Below, in pieces: positions 26,277 to 35,574 of a DNA stretch of 64,000 bases; position 1 is the first letter of the stretch; every line of letters starts with the position of its first letter. Origin of the DNA: Pseudomonadota bacterium (GTDB lineage Bacteria > Pseudomonadota > Gammaproteobacteria > Steroidobacterales > Steroidobacteraceae); contig JAFEDS010000011.1 in assembly GCA_018241505.1 (NCBI GenBank), positions 1-64,000 of the forward strand, in the 5' to 3' direction. Under the pieces are notes generated by a model. It had not been told where the DNA came from, did not search any database, and saw only the letters and a list, made by a program, of their open reading frames with translations. The position numbers and the translations under genes are program-made.

Positions 26277-26774
26277 CTACTTCCTTCCCCGGCGCGCAGC
26301 CAGCGCGGCCGGCACCTTGGTGAGCTGACTCCCAAATCCTTCCAGGGCCCGCTGTGTCCACTCAGGGCTGGAGTGTTCTTCGATGGTCACCACCATGTTG
26401 ATGTTCTTACCTTCGGGCACGAACTCCACCAACATGCGGTTCTCATACGGCTTCAGGCCCGGTATGAAATCAATCGTGTGATTGATTCCCAACCGCTGCA
26501 GCGGCGCGATTTCCACAAACTTGCCGCGCGTCCCATGTGACACCGGCATGTTGTTCTGCTTCATCCATGCAATCTGTGCCGGATCGGCCGCGATCATGTC
26601 ATAGATCAGGTCGCCGCCCACGCGCAGATCGAGCTTGTGCACAGCGACGCGGAAGCCCTCCGGTCCCCACCAGGATTCGAATCCTTCTTTCGTGGTCCAC
26701 AGCCACCACAAGTCATCGACCGGACCTTCGTATTGCCGCTCGACGCGGACCACAGGCTTATTCGTCACCTTCAT
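26277..26774 (-). CDS. SRPBCC (AHSA1-like) domain protein
   Basis: A 165-residue START-like domain protein (VERQYEGPVDDLWWLWTTKE; WWGPEGFRVAVHKLDLRVGG; the amphipathic C-terminal helix near GFGSQLTKVP). Such proteins bind hydrophobic ligands in a deep cavity. The ATG at 26774 overlaps the end of the upstream ArsR gene by 17 bases, a very common pairing in which the ArsR protein controls its AHSA1 partner. The ligand is unknown. Confidence 0.9.
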   Translation of the reverse strand: MKVTNKPVVRVERQYEGPVDDLWWLWTTKEGFESWWGPEGFRVAVHKLDLRVGGDLIYDMIAADPAQIAWMKQNNMPVSHGTRGKFVEIAPLQRLGINHTIDFIPGLKPYENRMLVEFVPEGKNINMVVTIEEHSSPEWTQRALEGFGSQLTKVPAALAARRGRK

Positions 26775-27090
26775 TCTCCTTTCTTCGCGATCGTCGCTTC
26801 TCCAGGGCCGCGCCAAAGCGTGTCAGGCGCGCATCCCAAATCTGCTGGTAGCTGGCAACCCAGGCTTCCAGCTCGCGGAACGGCTCCGGCCGCAACGAAT
26901 ACAACCGCATCTGCCCAGCAGGCCGAACCTGCACAAACCCCGCTTTCAAGAGCAGCCGCAGGTGCCGCGACACGCCCGATTGGTGGATGTCGAGCGCATC
27001 AACGATATCGTTGACCTGCTGCTCGCCACTTCGCAGCGTCTCCACGATCTGGCGCCGGGTCGGATCTGACAGCGTCTGAAAAGCGTCCAT
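26758..27090 (-). CDS. ArsR-family transcriptional regulator
   Basis: A 110-residue winged-helix repressor: FQTLSDPTRRQIVETLRSGE at the start and the recognition helix in QSGVSRHLRLLLKAGFV. No metal-binding Cys pair is seen, as expected for the SRPBCC-linked subgroup. The start is taken as the ATG at 27090; an ATG at 27096 is equally possible. The upstream AT-rich stretch (27088-27110) has an imperfect dyad ATGCATCATAATACAT that could be an autoregulatory operator. Confidence 0.92.
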   Translation of the reverse strand: MDAFQTLSDPTRRQIVETLRSGEQQVNDIVDALDIHQSGVSRHLRLLLKAGFVQVRPAGQMRLYSLRPEPFRELEAWVASYQQIWDARLTRFGAALEKRRSRRKENEGDE

Positions 27091-27166
27091 ATGCATCATA
27101 ATACATATACACGTGAGCGCATACAAGAGGGCGCCGCGGTCAGCGGCGGGGCGCTAAACTCATGCA

Positions 27167-27658
27167 ATGAAGCAACTTCTGATCGTCTACCACTCGCAGA
27201 CCGGCGGCACCCTGCAAATGGCCCAGGCCGCCGCGGATGCAGCAGCTCGGGAGTCGAGCCTCTCGGTTCGCCTGCAAGCGGCACAGGACACAGGCGCTGA
27301 CGCGATGCTCGAAGCGAGCGGCTATCTGTTTGCCTGCCCCGAGAATCTTGCGGCCATGTCAGGCCTGATGAAGGATTTTTTCGATCGAACCTACTACCCG
27401 GTGTTGGATCGGATCCAGGGACGGCCGTATGCGATCCTGATCTGCGCCGGTAGCGATGGCACCAACGCGGCACGGCAGATTGAGCGGATTGCCACGGGTT
27501 GGCGGCTGAAGGCGATTGCAGACCCGCTGATTGTTTGTACCCATGCCCAGGTACCCGAACGCATCCTGGCTCCCAAGCAGATCGGCGCCGAGGATCTCGC
27601 CCGGTGCGCGGAGCTGGGTGCCACCCTCGCAGCCGGTATCGACCTCGGCATTTACTGA
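27167..27658 (+). CDS. Flavodoxin-family NAD(P)H-dependent oxidoreductase
   Basis: A 163-residue flavodoxin-like protein: LLIVYHSQTGGTLQMA is the FMN phosphate-binding loop, FACPENLAAMSGLMKDFFDRTYYP is the flavin-contacting loop of the NADPH-dependent FMN reductase group, and ILICAGSDGTNA follows. It probably reduces quinones or similar acceptors, or acts in stress defence. It is divergent from the ArsR gene and may share its promoter region. Confidence 0.85.
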   Translation: MKQLLIVYHSQTGGTLQMAQAAADAAARESSLSVRLQAAQDTGADAMLEASGYLFACPENLAAMSGLMKDFFDRTYYPVLDRIQGRPYAILICAGSDGTNAARQIERIATGWRLKAIADPLIVCTHAQVPERILAPKQIGAEDLARCAELGATLAAGIDLGIY

Positions 27659-27666
27659 TCCTGAAG

Positions 27667-28689
27667 TCAGGCCAGGGGCAGATGGTGCGGCCGGACCAGC
27701 AGGTTCCAGTCCTGATGCTCTTCGAGTATGAGCGCGAGCGCCCCTTCAATCGCACCCTTCACGGCAACCAACGAATCGCCCAGGCTGTGTTGAATTCGAG
27801 CGATGGCGTCCGCGAGGTCCCGCGCCAGGCGCTCCGATGTCGTCCCCACCCTGTAGGCCTCGGATTGCGCCAGCGCGCCGTGGAGTGACGCACCCAGGGC
27901 GGGGAAGAATGTCGTCACGAGCGATAGCCACAGCTCGTGGATCACCAGGTGCATCAGCGCGCCCAGGGCAGTGAGTCCAAACAACGCCCCGTTGATGGCA
28001 TGAACCCGATGGAGCAGGGCGTGCTGCTTGGCGGCGACCCGAACATGATAGCGACGCTGCTGTTCGAGCGTGTCGATCGTCCATTGAACGTAGCTGCGCA
28101 CAAACTCGGGATCGGACCAGGCTCCCGCCAACAAAGTCCGTGCTTCCGGCTCCAGTTGGGCACACAGAACCGATACATCATCCGCCGTCCGCAAGTGTTG
28201 GCCGGGGTCGAACGCGCGCACGTACCAGTTGGGTTCCAAGCCCGGAGCGTTGAAATCGAGTAGGGGAGCGAGCATGGGCAGATACGATGAGAGCTCCGCG
28301 GTTGTACGGGCTCGCAACCACTCTCCCTGCCAGTCGCTACGGTGTCCCAACCAATAAATCAGGAGAACAATGCCGATGATGCCTACTTCGCTGATCGCCC
28401 ATACGCGGGCATAAGGATGGAAGACGTGCTGTGGGCTGTCCCATCCCAACGCCAGAGGCAGTACCGCACAGAGCACCGCAATGGCGCTGAGCAGATAGAT
28501 GCCCCAGAAACCGCTGCGATATCGATTGCCGTAGTGCAGGGCTCGTTGGTCGAAGCGGCGATGGGCGGACTCAACGGCGGCGAACAGCGGTGCCAACCGC
28601 TCGGGTTTCGCCGGCGCGGCCTGTGGAGGAAACGCCTCCAACCGGACCCCGATCAACAGCAGGCGTTGAATGAGCTGGTGGAGCGCCAT
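27667..28689 (-). CDS. SLATT-like multi-pass membrane protein
   Basis: A 340-residue protein with hydrophobic hairpins near residues 60-125 (FWGIYLLSAIAVLCAVLP; ISEVGIIGIVLLIYWLG) and again near 230-275 (LFGLTALGALMHLVIHELW). The stretch after the first hairpin (WLRARTTAELSSYLPMLAPL) resembles the helix of SLATT-type effectors, membrane proteins tied to nucleotide-signalling conflict systems. The ATG at 28689 is eight bases past the PGDYG gene stop, so the pair is translationally linked. Family placement is by topology and short motifs; the pore-forming role is inference. Confidence 0.5.
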   Translation of the reverse strand: MALHQLIQRLLLIGVRLEAFPPQAAPAKPERLAPLFAAVESAHRRFDQRALHYGNRYRSGFWGIYLLSAIAVLCAVLPLALGWDSPQHVFHPYARVWAISEVGIIGIVLLIYWLGHRSDWQGEWLRARTTAELSSYLPMLAPLLDFNAPGLEPNWYVRAFDPGQHLRTADDVSVLCAQLEPEARTLLAGAWSDPEFVRSYVQWTIDTLEQQRRYHVRVAAKQHALLHRVHAINGALFGLTALGALMHLVIHELWLSLVTTFFPALGASLHGALAQSEAYRVGTTSERLARDLADAIARIQHSLGDSLVAVKGAIEGALALILEEHQDWNLLVRPHHLPLA

Positions 28690-28697
28690 CGCCACGG

Positions 28698-29159
28698 CTA
28701 CCCAACAATCTCGTACGTTGCTGAGAATATGGCGGCTGCCACAATCCCGAGACTTCCGTCGCCATAGTCGACCAGCCAATCGCCCGGTTGACCGCGCAGC
28801 CGCGACACTCCGTCGGACAGCAGAACTTCAAACGCACCGGTCATGGGGACTGCCATGATTGAGTTGGTCAGGCTTACATACCGCCCGTCCCGGCCATCGA
28901 CAGTCGGGGCCAGCGCCCGATATTTCTGCGGAAAGTGCGCCCGTGACACCCGCCATTGTTCGCCTGCGGCACCGGTCACGATGGCATCGCCCTCATGCGC
29001 CTGCACTGTCCCCTCCCTGGTGTGGATGGCGGACGGCTGCAAGGCAAAATGGACATTCACCTCGAGGGCGCGCTTGCGGGCCAGAATCCGTCCCGGATAC
29101 GTGCTCACTTCCGTTGAGAATCCCCGGCGGGTCGATGAATGGAACAGTGGTTGAGTCAT
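28698..29159 (-). CDS. PGDYG-domain protein
   Basis: About 153 residues from the ATG at 29159 (an upstream ATG at 29237 would add 26). The C-terminal half carries QPGDWLVDYGDGSLGIVAA, close to the PGDYG domain named for this motif, preceded by a repeated beta-rich module with GDAIVTGAAGEQWRVSRAHF. PGDYG domains occur with RyR, SLOG and SLATT modules in predicted nucleotide-sensing systems, which fits the linked membrane protein downstream. No enzymatic residues are evident. Confidence 0.6.
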   Translation of the reverse strand: MTQPLFHSSTRRGFSTEVSTYPGRILARKRALEVNVHFALQPSAIHTREGTVQAHEGDAIVTGAAGEQWRVSRAHFPQKYRALAPTVDGRDGRYVSLTNSIMAVPMTGAFEVLLSDGVSRLRGQPGDWLVDYGDGSLGIVAAAIFSATYEIVG

Positions 29160-29258
29160 CAGCAGCGGCCCGCGCGCGAGGAGCGTTTTGTTCTTTAAGC
29201 AGCGCTCGAGTGTGCCTCGAGGTATCTCGCACCGCAATGCATGCTACTCTGCCGTTTC

Positions 29259-30215
29259 ATGCGCTTACCTCTCGCTTTAGTCCTGTGTTTGCTGGCCGCG
29301 GCTGGTTGGGCTCAGGCGCCGCGCACCGAGGTGCCGGATTGGCTGTTTCCCCGTAACCCGCCGGCGCCTGCGAATCCACCGCCGGCAGACGATACCAAAC
29401 CGATTCACCTCCCCAACAGTGATGCTGCGTTCACGGCCGCTCAGCTTCTGAATCGATTCTCCGCGCCGGACTGGCATCCGGCGGCTCATACGCCCATGCC
29501 TGAAGTCGTGGCACACGGGCGTCCCCCGAAAGTGTTCGCCTGCGGCTTTTGCCACATGCCCCAGGGGCAGGGTCGCCCTGAGAACGCGCCCCTGGCAGGC
29601 CTGCCGGCGCAGTACATCATTCAGCAGGTCGAAGATTTGAAAAGCGGCGCACGGCGCGGCGTTGCGGTGAATGGCTATCTCCCGACGGACTTGATGATCG
29701 AGCTGGTCCAAAGTCTGACGGCTGAGGATTTGAAAGCCGCCGCCGAGTACTTCGCGGCGCAGCGAATGACCCCTCGCACCCGTGTGGTCGAGACCGTGCG
29801 TGTCCGGAAAATGGACGTTGTTGGATGGGTCTATGCTTCGAGCACCTCGGGCGCCACGGAGCCCCTCGACGAACGTCTGCTCGAAATGACACAGGCTGCC
29901 GAATTGCACGAGCGCCGCGCCGATGGTCCGCTGTACATCGCCTATGTCCCGAAGGGAAGCATCGCTCGCGGTAAGACTTTGGCCCATGCGCCGGGCACGG
30001 GGTGTGTGGCGTGTCATGGCGAGGGGTTGCGCGGTGTTGGGTTGATTCCGCCGCTGGCCGGTCGGTCGCCGACTTACATTTTGCGGCAGTTGCTGGGTTT
30101 CAAGACGGGGGCTCGCGCCGGCGCGACCAGTGGCCCCATGCAGGCGGTCGTTGCACAGCTACAGCTCAATAACATGATTGACGCGGCTGCCTACGCAGGC
30201 TCGCTGCAACCCTGA
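29259..30215 (+). CDS. Dihaem cytochrome c, exported
   Basis: A 318-residue periplasmic protein. A Sec signal peptide (MRLPLALVLCLLAAAGWAQA) is followed by two haem c sites, CGFCH (about residue 95) and CVACH (about residue 253), each in a class I-type domain with likely axial Met in the following segment. Lines such as PPLAGRSPTYILRQL are typical of cytochromes that feed terminal oxidases or dehydrogenases. The redox partner is not encoded next to it. The ATG at 29259 is chosen for the signal peptide. Confidence 0.88.
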   Translation: MRLPLALVLCLLAAAGWAQAPRTEVPDWLFPRNPPAPANPPPADDTKPIHLPNSDAAFTAAQLLNRFSAPDWHPAAHTPMPEVVAHGRPPKVFACGFCHMPQGQGRPENAPLAGLPAQYIIQQVEDLKSGARRGVAVNGYLPTDLMIELVQSLTAEDLKAAAEYFAAQRMTPRTRVVETVRVRKMDVVGWVYASSTSGATEPLDERLLEMTQAAELHERRADGPLYIAYVPKGSIARGKTLAHAPGTGCVACHGEGLRGVGLIPPLAGRSPTYILRQLLGFKTGARAGATSGPMQAVVAQLQLNNMIDAAAYAGSLQP

Positions 30216-30216
30216 C

Positions 30217-33200
30217 TCAACGGAAATCACGCGATCCCGCCTTGATCCGCCCCAGCCAGTGCGAGTAGTCGCGGACCTTGTCCGCGATGATGTGGATGAC
30301 TCCCATCTCGCTTTGCAACTCTCCCTGCACCACCATCAGCCGCGCTCCGAAGATGGCTTCGCGTTGAGTGTGTTGTACCCTGGGCCACACAATCAGGTTG
30401 CTCGTGCCGGTCTCGTCTTCCAGTGACATGAAAATCACACCAGAAGCGGTCTCCGGCCGCTGCCGGTGCGTCACAATACCGGCGACCCGGATGGTCCGGC
30501 CACTGTTGAGTTTCGGGAGGTCGGCGGCCCGGTAGACCTGCAGCCGCCCGAGCTTGCCGCGAATGAGCGCAAGGGGATGGCGCCCCAACGTCAATCCCAT
30601 CCCCCGATAGTCCGCGACAATATTTTCGCCTTCGCTCGGCGCTGCGAGCCCCAAGTCCTTTTCGCGCGCGGATGCGCCTGCGAGCGCACCTGGCAGACGC
30701 TCAACTCCGATCGCACCCCAATGTGCCTGCCGGCGATGCCCGGCGAGTGTTGCAAGGGCCCCCGCTCGTGCCAGCAGTTCCATTGATCGCTGCGGCAACC
30801 GGACCCGATGTGCAAGCTCATCTATGTCCTCATACGGGCGTGCAGCCGCGATCGCCCGTCCCTGCGCCTCCACCAACCCTGAAACCATACGTAGGCCCAG
30901 ACGAACCTGGGGCTCACTGTCCGGTCCTGCCTCCAGTGTGCAATCCCACTCACTGCTCTGCACATCCACAGGACGAAACACAACACCATTGCGGCGGGCA
31001 TCGTTCACCAACTGTGCGGGAGCGTAAAACCCCATCGGCCAGCTATTGAGCAATCCGGCAACAAAGGCGGCTGGTGCATGGCACCGCAGCCACGCGGACG
31101 CATAGACCAACAGAGCGAACGAGGCGCTGTGGCTCTGAGGAAAGCCATACGACCCAAACCCCAGAATCTGGCGGTAGATCGCTTCCGCAAATTGCGCGCT
31201 GTAACCTCTTTCCAACATGCCCGCCATGAGCTTGTCACGATAGTCAGCCAGGCCGCCCTTGCGCTGCCAGGCGGCCATGGAGCGCCGCACCTTGTCGGCT
31301 TCTCCGGCCGAAAATCCCGCGGCCACCATGGCGATTTCCATCACCTGTTCCTGGAACAACGGCACTCCGCAGGTGGGGCTCAGGATTTTCTCCAGCGCCG
31401 GGTTGGGGTAGGTCACTTTCTCCAGGCCCTGGCGCCGCCGCAGGTAGGGATGCACCATGCCGCCTTGAATGGGGCCGGGGCGGATGATGGCCACTTCAAT
31501 GACCAGGTCGAAATAACAGCGCGGTTTGAGCCGCGGCAGCATGGTCATCTGTGCCCTGGATTCAACCTGGAATACGCCGACCGATTCGGCTTTGCACAGC
31601 ATGTCGTAGGTGGCCGGGTCCTCCGGCGGAATGTCCTGCATGCGAAAGGTCCGCCCCTCGAATTGTCCCTGCAGCTCCAGCGCTCGCCGGATGGCCGACA
31701 TCATGCCGAGCGCGAGGCAGTCGACCTTCAGCAACCCCAGCGAGTCGAGGTCATTCTTGTCCCATTGAATGATCGTACGGTCCGGCATGGCCGCATTTTC
31801 AACAGGCACCAGCGTTGACAGCGGCTGCTGGGACATGACAAAGCCTCCTACGTGCTGGGACAGGTGCCGCGGAAAGCCTACGATCTGCGCTACCAGTGTC
31901 ATCAGGAGCCGGGCAATGGGCGATTGGGGGTTGAATCCCAGTTTGATGAGTTGCGTCGGGACTTCTGTCGCACCATCAAACCATTGCAGGGATTTCGCCA
32001 GTGCGTCCACGAGATCCAGGGGCAATCCCAGCGCCCAGGCCACATCACGGATGGCCATCCGGCGCCGGTAGGTGATGACGGTCGCGGCCAGCGCGGCCCG
32101 ATGCCGGCCATACTTGTCGTAGATGTGCTGCAGAACTTCTTCGCGCCGCTGATGCTCAAAATCAATATCAATGTCGGGCGGTTCGTGGCGCTCCTTGGAA
32201 ATGAAGCGCTCCAACAGGAGATTCATTCGAGCCGGGTCGACTTCGGTTATGCCGAGTGCGTAACAAACCGCGGAGTTGGCCGCGCTCCCGCGGCCTTGGC
32301 ACAGGATGCGCTTGCCTCGCGCGAAGCTCACGATTTCCTCCACCGTCAGGAAATAGTGTTCGAAGCGCAGCTCCTTGATCAGAACCAACTCCCTTTCGAT
32401 CAGCTCCCTGACTGCTTCAGTGGGACCCTGTGGCCACCGGCGTCGGATGCCTTTCTCAGTCAACACCCGCAGGTGCTGGGAAGCTGTCGTTCCCGCCGGT
32501 ACCAGCTCTTCGGGGTATTCATAGTGGAGGTTCCGCAGAGAGAAACTGCACCGTTGCGCGATCTCCACCGAGGCTGCCAGTAGCTCGGGTGGGTATAGCT
32601 TGCGCAAAGTGCTCAACGGCCGCAGATGACGTTCGCCATTGGCAAAACCCTTTCGGCCGATCTTGTCGACAGTTGTCTTGAGACGAATGGCAGTCAGGAC
32701 GTCATGCAAACGGCGCCGGTCGCGGACGTGGTAGTGGACATCACCCACGGCCGTAACTGACAGAGAGAGCTGCCGGCCATAGACCAACAGCGTAGCCAGC
32801 TTTTTGGCGCTGTCCTGTTCCAGATGATGCGCATAGGCCAGATGCGCGCTGACTACCGGAAGCTGTGCAAACCATTCGACCGCGGTGGCTGTGATCTGCG
32901 GACCGGGAATCCACAGGGCTATGGTTTCGGAGGCCGTGCCGCTTTCGAAGTCTTCGCGGCTGATGCTGTAAGCGCCTTTGGGGGCGGCGCGGCGTGACCG
33001 GGTGATGATCTGGCAGATCTGAGAGTACCCGGCCTGCGTAGGTGCGAGCAGGGCGATGCGGTCACCTTCCTCAAACCTGAACTGACTGCCGACAATGAGA
33101 GGCAGCCCAACCGTTTCGGCCGCTTCGTGCGCTCTGACTATGCCCGCGAGAGAGCATTCATCCGCAATGGCCAGCGCCGCATATCCCAGCTCCTTGGCTC

Positions 33201-33279
33201 TTTCCACCAGCTCGCGCGGATGCGAAGCCCCCCGTTGGAAGCTGAAGTTGGTCAGACACAGCAGCTCTGCGTAAGTCAC
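30217..33279 (-). CDS. dnaE2: Error-prone DNA polymerase III alpha subunit of the mutasome
   Basis: A 1,020-residue C-family polymerase. The N-terminal PHP domain (YAELLCLTNFSFQRGASHP) is followed by the palm with GRGSAANSAVCYALG and the catalytic PDIDIDF, then fingers and an OB-fold (RIRVAG region near residue 910). It lacks the proofreading-associated features of DnaE1 and is slightly shorter. It works with ImuA and ImuB in SOS-induced translesion synthesis. The GTG at 33279 lies nine bases past the imuB stop, in the same operon. Confidence 0.95.
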   Translation of the reverse strand: MTYAELLCLTNFSFQRGASHPRELVERAKELGYAALAIADECSLAGIVRAHEAAETVGLPLIVGSQFRFEEGDRIALLAPTQAGYSQICQIITRSRRAAPKGAYSISREDFESGTASETIALWIPGPQITATAVEWFAQLPVVSAHLAYAHHLEQDSAKKLATLLVYGRQLSLSVTAVGDVHYHVRDRRRLHDVLTAIRLKTTVDKIGRKGFANGERHLRPLSTLRKLYPPELLAASVEIAQRCSFSLRNLHYEYPEELVPAGTTASQHLRVLTEKGIRRRWPQGPTEAVRELIERELVLIKELRFEHYFLTVEEIVSFARGKRILCQGRGSAANSAVCYALGITEVDPARMNLLLERFISKERHEPPDIDIDFEHQRREEVLQHIYDKYGRHRAALAATVITYRRRMAIRDVAWALGLPLDLVDALAKSLQWFDGATEVPTQLIKLGFNPQSPIARLLMTLVAQIVGFPRHLSQHVGGFVMSQQPLSTLVPVENAAMPDRTIIQWDKNDLDSLGLLKVDCLALGMMSAIRRALELQGQFEGRTFRMQDIPPEDPATYDMLCKAESVGVFQVESRAQMTMLPRLKPRCYFDLVIEVAIIRPGPIQGGMVHPYLRRRQGLEKVTYPNPALEKILSPTCGVPLFQEQVMEIAMVAAGFSAGEADKVRRSMAAWQRKGGLADYRDKLMAGMLERGYSAQFAEAIYRQILGFGSYGFPQSHSASFALLVYASAWLRCHAPAAFVAGLLNSWPMGFYAPAQLVNDARRNGVVFRPVDVQSSEWDCTLEAGPDSEPQVRLGLRMVSGLVEAQGRAIAAARPYEDIDELAHRVRLPQRSMELLARAGALATLAGHRRQAHWGAIGVERLPGALAGASAREKDLGLAAPSEGENIVADYRGMGLTLGRHPLALIRGKLGRLQVYRAADLPKLNSGRTIRVAGIVTHRQRPETASGVIFMSLEDETGTSNLIVWPRVQHTQREAIFGARLMVVQGELQSEMGVIHIIADKVRDYSHWLGRIKAGSRDFR

Positions 33280-33288
33280 TGGACGGAC

Positions 33289-34695
33289 TCACGCCCACAA
33301 TCCTTGTAGATACCAAAGGTGGGTTCCGACTTCGCGGAACAACCACCAGTGCGCGCCTTCTTCGGTCCGCGCGAGATAATAGTCGCGGCTCGAGTCCTGG
33401 CTGCTCCACCATCCCGCCTCGATGCGCTCGGGTGTGCCGAGCAACTGGGGAAGATCAGTGATCTGTTGAGGCTCGTGCAGAAACCATAACGGCCGATCCG
33501 GAAAGTCGGCGCTGAGAGTGCTGCCTGTCTCGTCAGTCAGAACGCACCAGGCGTTTTCAGGCCGATGGTCGTCGCTCAATCCCAGGCGGCGAATGGCATC
33601 CGCCCCGAGCCGGGCACGGAGCTTGTCGAGCAGCGCGGACCAGTTGTCGTTTTCCTGATGGGGATCGGCGAAGAAATCGGCCTGTGTAATCCGGGGCTCC
33701 ACAAACTCAGCCGCGTCCAGTTGAATGGCCATGACCGGTTCGGCGAGGGTCGTGCGCTCCAACTTTTCGCGCAACAGCGCAAAGAGGTGTGCCGCATTTC
33801 TTTGCGGCGCGCTGGTGAGGAGCCGCAGGACGGTTGGCGTTGTTTCCCGGTGCAGTAACGTGATCGCCAGATGCTGAATGGCCACATCGCGGCCGCGCAG
33901 GTAACCCGCAAACTCCTGCAGTATGCGTCGCAATGGAAACAGCAGGCCATCCATCGACTCGACGCCCTCCATGAAGTCAAATCGGCGGCGATAGATGGCG
34001 GGCACACGGTGGCGCCGTCTCACGTCGGGCCGCTCCGCCAACAGCCGCAGCAGATAGTGCGGCAATTCCTCGCCAAACCGGCGGGCCAGGGCGTCGGACG
34101 GAACGCCGAGCAGATCCTCGATAGTCCGCAGGCCCGTGGTGTGTAGTTGGTCGATGGCTTTGTCCCCGATAGCCAATCCGGCGAGGGGCAGGGGCCCCAC
34201 TCTGCGGCGTAGTTCCGACTTGTTGATAATCGGCAGAATGTCCGGGTGCCGGGTCAACAGCGCCGCAGCCTCGATGCTCGGCGCAACACCTAAGGAGGCG
34301 GTGTAGCCCAATCGTTCGATGCCGGTCCTGATTTGCCGGTGCAGGGTGGTGAGACTGTTGAAATATCTCAGGCTCGAGCCGACCTCCAGCCACACCATCC
34401 AGCGCGCGGCATCCAGGCAGACGTCGCTGGTGAATTGATGGGCCCAGGAGGCGATGGCGAGCGTTGCACGCCGCTCCTGCGCCTTGGACCGATCAAACAT
34501 GCGCAGCTCCGGCTCGCGCATCATGGCCGACGGGGCATCCATGCCGATGGCAACTCCTGACTGCAGGGCTGCTGTGTTGCACGCGATTATGCGGCGGCGG
34601 GCGCCGGTGCCGTCTGTGACTACGGCTGGGCCGGGTTGCTGCGGCTGACGCAGCTCCATTGCCAGATGCGGCAGGTAGACATTGATCCACAGCAT
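33289..34695 (-). CDS. imuB: Y-family polymerase-like mutasome adaptor ImuB
   Basis: A 468-residue Y-family homologue. The N-terminus reads LWINVYLPHLAME where active Y-family enzymes have an Asp-x-Asp metal motif, so it should be catalytically dead, as known for ImuB, which instead recruits DnaE2 and the beta clamp. Thumb-type helix-hairpin-helix (TTGLRTIEDLLGVPSDALARRF) and little-finger regions are present. The ATG at 34695 is seven bases after the imuA stop. Confidence 0.93.
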   Translation of the reverse strand: MLWINVYLPHLAMELRQPQQPGPAVVTDGTGARRRIIACNTAALQSGVAIGMDAPSAMMREPELRMFDRSKAQERRATLAIASWAHQFTSDVCLDAARWMVWLEVGSSLRYFNSLTTLHRQIRTGIERLGYTASLGVAPSIEAAALLTRHPDILPIINKSELRRRVGPLPLAGLAIGDKAIDQLHTTGLRTIEDLLGVPSDALARRFGEELPHYLLRLLAERPDVRRRHRVPAIYRRRFDFMEGVESMDGLLFPLRRILQEFAGYLRGRDVAIQHLAITLLHRETTPTVLRLLTSAPQRNAAHLFALLREKLERTTLAEPVMAIQLDAAEFVEPRITQADFFADPHQENDNWSALLDKLRARLGADAIRRLGLSDDHRPENAWCVLTDETGSTLSADFPDRPLWFLHEPQQITDLPQLLGTPERIEAGWWSSQDSSRDYYLARTEEGAHWWLFREVGTHLWYLQGLWA

Positions 34696-34702
34696 GAGCG
34701 TT

Positions 34703-35323
34703 TCACGCCGCGGGCCGTTGGAGAGGCAGCACCAACGTGCCGGGCTGCCCACCCCGAACTTTGACGAGATCCACATTGAGGCCGCCATCCACTGCGGACA
34801 GCCCGATTCGCAGGGCTGCGGGCGAGGCATGACTCAACACGGGCGGTCTGTACAGGAACGCGCATGCCTTGCCCGTTTCCGCGGCGAGTTGTAACCGGCG
34901 CAGTGTGCGATCCTCCTGGGCCGAGCTCCAAAGCAACACCGCCGCCGCTCCATCGCGAAGAAGTTGTTCGGCAGCCCAACAGCCGTCCTTGTCAGAGTCA
35001 GCAGCGACCCACAGCAGCGAGCTCAGTGTCAGGCCGTGCCGCACCAGAGCGGGCGCGTAGGGCACGTGGGGCGGCCGTACGAAGGCCACGCTTCTGCCGT
35101 CCTGGCACCAGGATTTCAGGGCCGGAAGCGTCAATCTCAGTTCTCCACACCCGTCGGATTTGGGTGCAATCTCAATCAAAGCGCCAATCGGCCATCCACC
35201 GCCCGGCAATCGCGCGTCCAAAGCTGCGTAGCCGCTGCTTCGGGCCACAACGCGCGCGGTCTCTCCACCGCGCCACACGTGCTGAGAGCTTTGAAGTAGG
35301 GCCTGGAGTGATTCGACCGTCAT
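34703..35323 (-). CDS. imuA: ImuA, SOS-induced mutasome protein
   Basis: A 206-residue SulA/RecA-like protein that opens the imuA-imuB-dnaE2 cassette. Family features: SGYAALDARLPGGGWPIGAL and the PHVPYAPALVRHGL stretch. It is required for the mutasome and interacts with ImuB. Start ATG at 35323. A near-perfect LexA box sits 29 bases upstream, so damage induction is expected. Confidence 0.92.
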   Translation of the reverse strand: MTVESLQALLQSSQHVWRGGETARVVARSSGYAALDARLPGGGWPIGALIEIAPKSDGCGELRLTLPALKSWCQDGRSVAFVRPPHVPYAPALVRHGLTLSSLLWVAADSDKDGCWAAEQLLRDGAAAVLLWSSAQEDRTLRRLQLAAETGKACAFLYRPPVLSHASPAALRIGLSAVDGGLNVDLVKVRGGQPGTLVLPLQRPAA

Positions 35324-35351
35324 GAGCCCAGCCTAGGGGAGGCTGTTTTCT

Positions 35352-35367
35352 CTGTACAGATGTACAG
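35352..35367 (-). promoter_or_regulatory. LexA (SOS) box controlling imuA-imuB-dnaE2
   Basis: CTGTACAGATGTACAG fits the proteobacterial LexA consensus CTGT-N8-ACAG exactly and is a near-perfect palindrome. It lies 29 bases upstream of the imuA start, where LexA would block transcription. No clear -35/-10 pair was assigned. Confidence 0.88.
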
Positions 35368-35484
35368 TGCTCGCATTGACGGCAGTCTTAGCCGTTTCCC
35401 TTTTCAGATTAGGCGCTTACGCATGCACAGATTTTTTTGGACTCCTAACCCCACTAATTGCGTATTGTCTTAATTAAGCAATAG

Positions 35485-35574
35485 GGCGTCGACGAGCTCG
35501 CCCGCTGGATCAACCGCATTCGCAGCTTCTGGACCCCGAAGCTCGATGCCCTGGAACGGGAGCTGCGCAAATGA
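35485..35574 (+). pseudogene. ArsR-type regulator, C-terminal remnant
   Basis: The frame DELARWINRIRSFWTPKLDA, then LERELRK, ends at the TGA 35572-35574 and matches the last helix of ArsR regulators that precede AHSA1-type genes (compare the intact pair at 26277-27090). An in-frame TAG at 35482 and the AT-rich SOS region replace the rest of the gene, including the DNA-binding domain. The remnant still overlaps the next start as ATGA, preserving the junction of the lost operon. Confidence 0.7.

Noticed and set aside
35461-35480. TTAATTAA-type palindrome after the SOS region as a second operator
   Set aside because: It is a short AT-rich run with no matching partner site; nothing beyond chance composition supports a role.
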